8,011 nt of DNA from an uncultured Fretibacterium sp. (GTDB lineage Bacteria > Synergistota > Synergistia > Synergistales > Aminobacteriaceae), in contig CALGHA010000143.1 in the NCBI GenBank assembly GCA_937915835.1, positions 1-8,011 on the forward strand, read 5' to 3'. The notes beneath the pieces were generated by a model, which was not told where the DNA came from, did not search any database, and saw nothing but the letters and a program-made list of their open reading frames with translations. Position numbers and translations under genes: made by a program. This document shows, in pieces, positions 6,005 through 8,011 of this stretch (position 1 is the stretch's first letter; each line of letters opens with the position of its first letter).

Positions 6005-7335
6005 TTGCCAGCACCTTACCTCATAATTCGGAGGCCGAGCGTGCTGTTCTTGGAGCATGCATACTCTCCCCCGAAGCTCTAGGTGTAGCTGTAGAACTTC
6101 TGAAGCCTGAGGATTTTTTCGACAGCAACAACAGAACTCTGTATAAAGTCCTTGTGCAATTGGCCGTCTCGGATAAGCCCGCAGATATCATTACGATTTC
6201 TGACCTGCTCAAAGCCGAAGGAATGTTCGACAGGTTAGGAGGCCAGCCGTTTCTAGCTGAACTCGTCAATGAAGTTACTACGACGGCAAATATTATCTAT
6301 CATGCTGAAATTATCCGTGAATACTCAATCAGACGAAAGTTATTTAACGCTGGCAACAAAATTATCGCTCTGTCTCTGAATTTTGGACTAAGCATAAGGC
6401 AAATTATCGATGAAGCGGAAAAATTAATCTTTGATGCCTCTCAAAATAAATCAACGTCGGACTTCAGGCATGTTCGGGAACTTATAGGCCCGGTTTTCTC
6501 GAAGATTGAAGAGAGCTTTAGACAGACAAATTCCGAAGTCTCAGGTTATCCTACAAGTTTTGCGGATCTTGACAGCTACACTGGAGGTTTTCAGCCCGGA
6601 AGTCTTAATATCATTGCCGCTCGGCCTTCAATGGGAAAAACAGCCTTTGCGTTAAACATTGCGCAGTTCGGAGGCGGTGAAGCTAATCAACCCGTCTTAA
6701 TCTTCAGCCTTGAAATGTCGTCCGAACAATTAGTGAAGAGAATGTTAGCCGCTGAATCAGGAATAAATTTGTCTCAACTTCTTGCAGGAACTTTTGACAC
6801 TTCAGCTTTCGAAATTGTTAGAGAAGCATGTGATGTTCTAGCAAAACGGAATATTTTCATCAACGATTCTTCGGACATTACGATTATGGACTTCCGGACC
6901 AAATGCAGACGCTTCAAAACTCGTTACTCTGAAATTGGCCTAATCATCGTGGATTATTTGCAGTTAATGACGACAGGAGACAGAACCGAAGGAAGACAGC
7001 AGGAAGTTTCGGATATTTCCAGAATGCTGAAAGTTACGGCCAGAGAATTAGAATGTCCGATTATCGCTTTATCACAGTTATCCAGAGCCGCAGAGCAACG
7101 AACCGAGAAAAAACCTCAACTCTCAGACTTACGAGACTCCGGAGCAATTGAACAGGACGCTGATGTTGTTATGCTGATGTTCAGGGAAGATTATTACACT
7201 GAGAACGAGAACAATGATTTAGAGGACAGCAAGGCTGATATTCGTATTGCCAAGAACAGGAACGGGAGCACAGGAGTTTTTCACCTGACGTTTAAGCGCG
7301 AGATTACGAGATTTTACAATTTCGGCGAAGGCTAG
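6001..7335 (+). CDS. dnaB: replicative DNA helicase DnaB
   Basis: Hexameric 5'-3' helicase that unwinds DNA at the replication fork and recruits primase. It has 444 residues, normal for the family and without an intein. The N-terminal domain (about 1-105) starts with LPHNSEAERAVLGA (6-19), the usual opening. A linker region leads into the RecA-like motor: Walker A RPSMGKT (208-214, with K213 and T214), the SLEMS motif with the probable catalytic glutamate E238, Walker B LIIVDYLQL with D318, the SQLSRAAEQR and RDSGAIEQDAD segments, and KNRNGSTG near residue 418 with the K418/R420 finger. All key residues are present. The ATG overlaps the rplI stop by four bases, so expression is probably tied to L9. 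In Bacillus the orthologous gene is called dnaC. A promoter-like TATAAT follows 10 bases after the stop. Confidence 0.97.
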   Translation: MIASTLPHNSEAERAVLGACILSPEALGVAVELLKPEDFFDSNNRTLYKVLVQLAVSDKPADIITISDLLKAEGMFDRLGGQPFLAELVNEVTTTANIIYHAEIIREYSIRRKLFNAGNKIIALSLNFGLSIRQIIDEAEKLIFDASQNKSTSDFRHVRELIGPVFSKIEESFRQTNSEVSGYPTSFADLDSYTGGFQPGSLNIIAARPSMGKTAFALNIAQFGGGEANQPVLIFSLEMSSEQLVKRMLAAESGINLSQLLAGTFDTSAFEIVREACDVLAKRNIFINDSSDITIMDFRTKCRRFKTRYSEIGLIIVDYLQLMTTGDRTEGRQQEVSDISRMLKVTARELECPIIALSQLSRAAEQRTEKKPQLSDLRDSGAIEQDADVVMLMFREDYYTENENNDLEDSKADIRIAKNRNGSTGVFHLTFKREITRFYNFGEG

Positions 7336-7342
7336 AATTTAA

Positions 7343-7351
7343 TGCTATAAT
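7343..7351 (+). promoter_or_regulatory. extended -10 promoter of the PH-domain gene
   Basis: TGCTATAAT is a perfect extended -10 (TGnTATAAT), with TATAAT at 7346-7351. No clear -35 box is present at the usual distance, which would fall inside the end of dnaB. Transcription would begin near 7358, giving a leader of about 40 bases that contains the GAAGGGAAG ribosome binding site (7378-7386). This suggests the downstream gene has its own transcript. Confidence 0.6.
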
Positions 7352-7398
7352 CTTTAACGCTCAAACAAATTTTTCACGAAGGGAAGTTTTTTATCATC

Positions 7399-7944
7399 AT
7401 GGAACCAGTTTACAAGTATTATAAGCCGGCATGGAGAAGTTTTTACAAGTTGCTCATTCTCATGCTTCTGTTAATTATTCTTGCGGGTGTTGCCAGCTTC
7501 GTCGGGCCGCTCAAATCCGGAACAAAATATTTTGCCTGGATGTGGATTGCTGTAATCGTTATTGATGTCCTGCTTTTAATTTACGTTGCTATTAAGCGCT
7601 CAACTATGTTACTTGTACTCCGGGACAATCCAGATAAAGCCGAAGATCAGGAAGTTGCTTTCATCGTGTGCCATCCGACAAGGCCGTTCAGTTCGGACTT
7701 CAGGCAGTCTATCGAAATTGGCCTTGCTAACATAACTCACATTAAAGTTGGCCAGACAATGTTCCAGACGCTCTTCAACATTGGCGATATAATCATTACG
7801 TCCTCAGGAACAGCAACAGAAGAAATTTTTGCGCCGAATATCCCTAATCCTCAGGCCGTCCGCGACGAGATCCAGATTCACGCGAGAAAATACACAATGC
7901 CCTCAGGTTCTCAGCCTTCAGGAGTAGCAGCACCAGCAGAGTAA
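7399..7944 (+). CDS. membrane protein with bacterial PH domain
   Basis: A 181-residue protein of unknown function. Two hydrophobic helices (about residues 16-36 and 44-65) sit near the N-terminus, with KSG (39-41) in the short turn between them and a basic IKR just after the second. This predicts a hairpin anchor with both ends in the cytoplasm. The rest (about 68-165) resembles the bacterial PH-like domain of the YdbS/YdbT kind (bPH_2): a beta-rich core with IEIGLANITHIKVGQTMFQT (105-124), LFNIGDIIITSSGT (125-138) and a closing NPQAVRDEI helix (150-158). The Pro/Ser/Ala-rich tail (about 168-181) is probably disordered and carries a small PSG repeat. The ATG is supported by GAAGGGAAG, 12 bases upstream. 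Separate promoter and terminator candidates suggest a single-gene unit. Such proteins are linked to membrane or envelope stress in some species, but nothing here proves it. Confidence 0.75.
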   Translation: MEPVYKYYKPAWRSFYKLLILMLLLIILAGVASFVGPLKSGTKYFAWMWIAVIVIDVLLLIYVAIKRSTMLLVLRDNPDKAEDQEVAFIVCHPTRPFSSDFRQSIEIGLANITHIKVGQTMFQTLFNIGDIIITSSGTATEEIFAPNIPNPQAVRDEIQIHARKYTMPSGSQPSGVAAPAE

Positions 7945-7975
7945 ATTTTGCTCTTTATCATACACGCAGAAAATT

Positions 7976-8011
7976 CGGGAGCCTGCCGTTACTGACAAGC
8001 CCCCGTTTTTT
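7976..8011 (+). terminator. candidate rho-independent terminator at the window edge
   Basis: CGGGAGCCTG (7976-7985) pairs with CAAGCCCCCG (7996-8005) at eight of ten positions, with A-C and C-A mismatches. The loop is CCGTTACTGA, and at least six T follow (8006-8011), reaching the last base of the window. An A-rich stretch precedes the stem, so it might also work in the other direction. It would end the transcript of the PH-domain gene. Confidence 0.65.

Noticed and set aside
7313..7351. TTTACA at 7313-7318 as a -35 box for TGCTATAAT
   Set aside because: The spacing to TATAAT is 27 bases, far beyond the usual 16-18.
1..8011. Search by eye for CRISPR repeats, transposase genes, tRNA genes, inteins, T-box or other riboswitch leaders
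   Set aside because: Nothing found. No run of spaced direct repeats, no IS-like genes, DnaB has no insertion, and the synthetase genes have no leader of their own within the window.

Overview
The window is a compact, almost entirely plus-strand piece of bacterial chromosome holding eleven genes. It is conserved housekeeping DNA with no sign of a mobile element, phage, CRISPR array, tRNA or rRNA. Base composition is moderate to AT-leaning by eye, and codon use looks uniform from gene to gene. The organism cannot be named from the sequence with certainty. The order rpmI-rplT-pheS-pheT followed by a ZapA-like gene, and the rplI-dnaB pair, are known from Bacillota and related phyla. The protein style makes me lean towards an anaerobic gut lineage such as Synergistota, at low confidence.

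Layout. (1) 1-4022: an operon for ribosomal proteins L35 and L20 and both subunits of phenylalanyl-tRNA synthetase. rplT, pheS and pheT lie in one reading frame and are separated only by single TAA stops, each followed directly by ATG. (2) 4042-4081: a 12-bp hairpin followed by T5. It looks like the operon's terminator, and its 3' arm contains the ribosome binding site of the next gene. (3) 4082-5467: four tightly packed genes: an uncharacterised small helical protein, a ZapA-like cell-division protein, a 42-residue one-helix membrane protein with a four-cysteine tail (FeoB-associated type), and a YcgL/RlaP-type predicted nucleotidyltransferase. (4) 5468-5554: an intergenic region with an AT-rich palindrome and an extended -10 promoter. 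(5) 5555-7335: rplI and dnaB, overlapping by ATGA. (6) 7343-7351: a TGCTATAAT promoter-like site, then a two-helix membrane protein with a bacterial PH domain (7399-7944), closed by a candidate terminator at the window edge.

Functionally the window combines translation (L35, L20, L9, PheRS), replication (DnaB) and probably divisome assembly (ZapA). The least understood part is the four-gene block 4082-5467: one gene has no recognised family, one is easily missed because of its size, and the leader may switch translation on or off depending on where the transcript starts. No large novel defence or biosynthetic system is visible.
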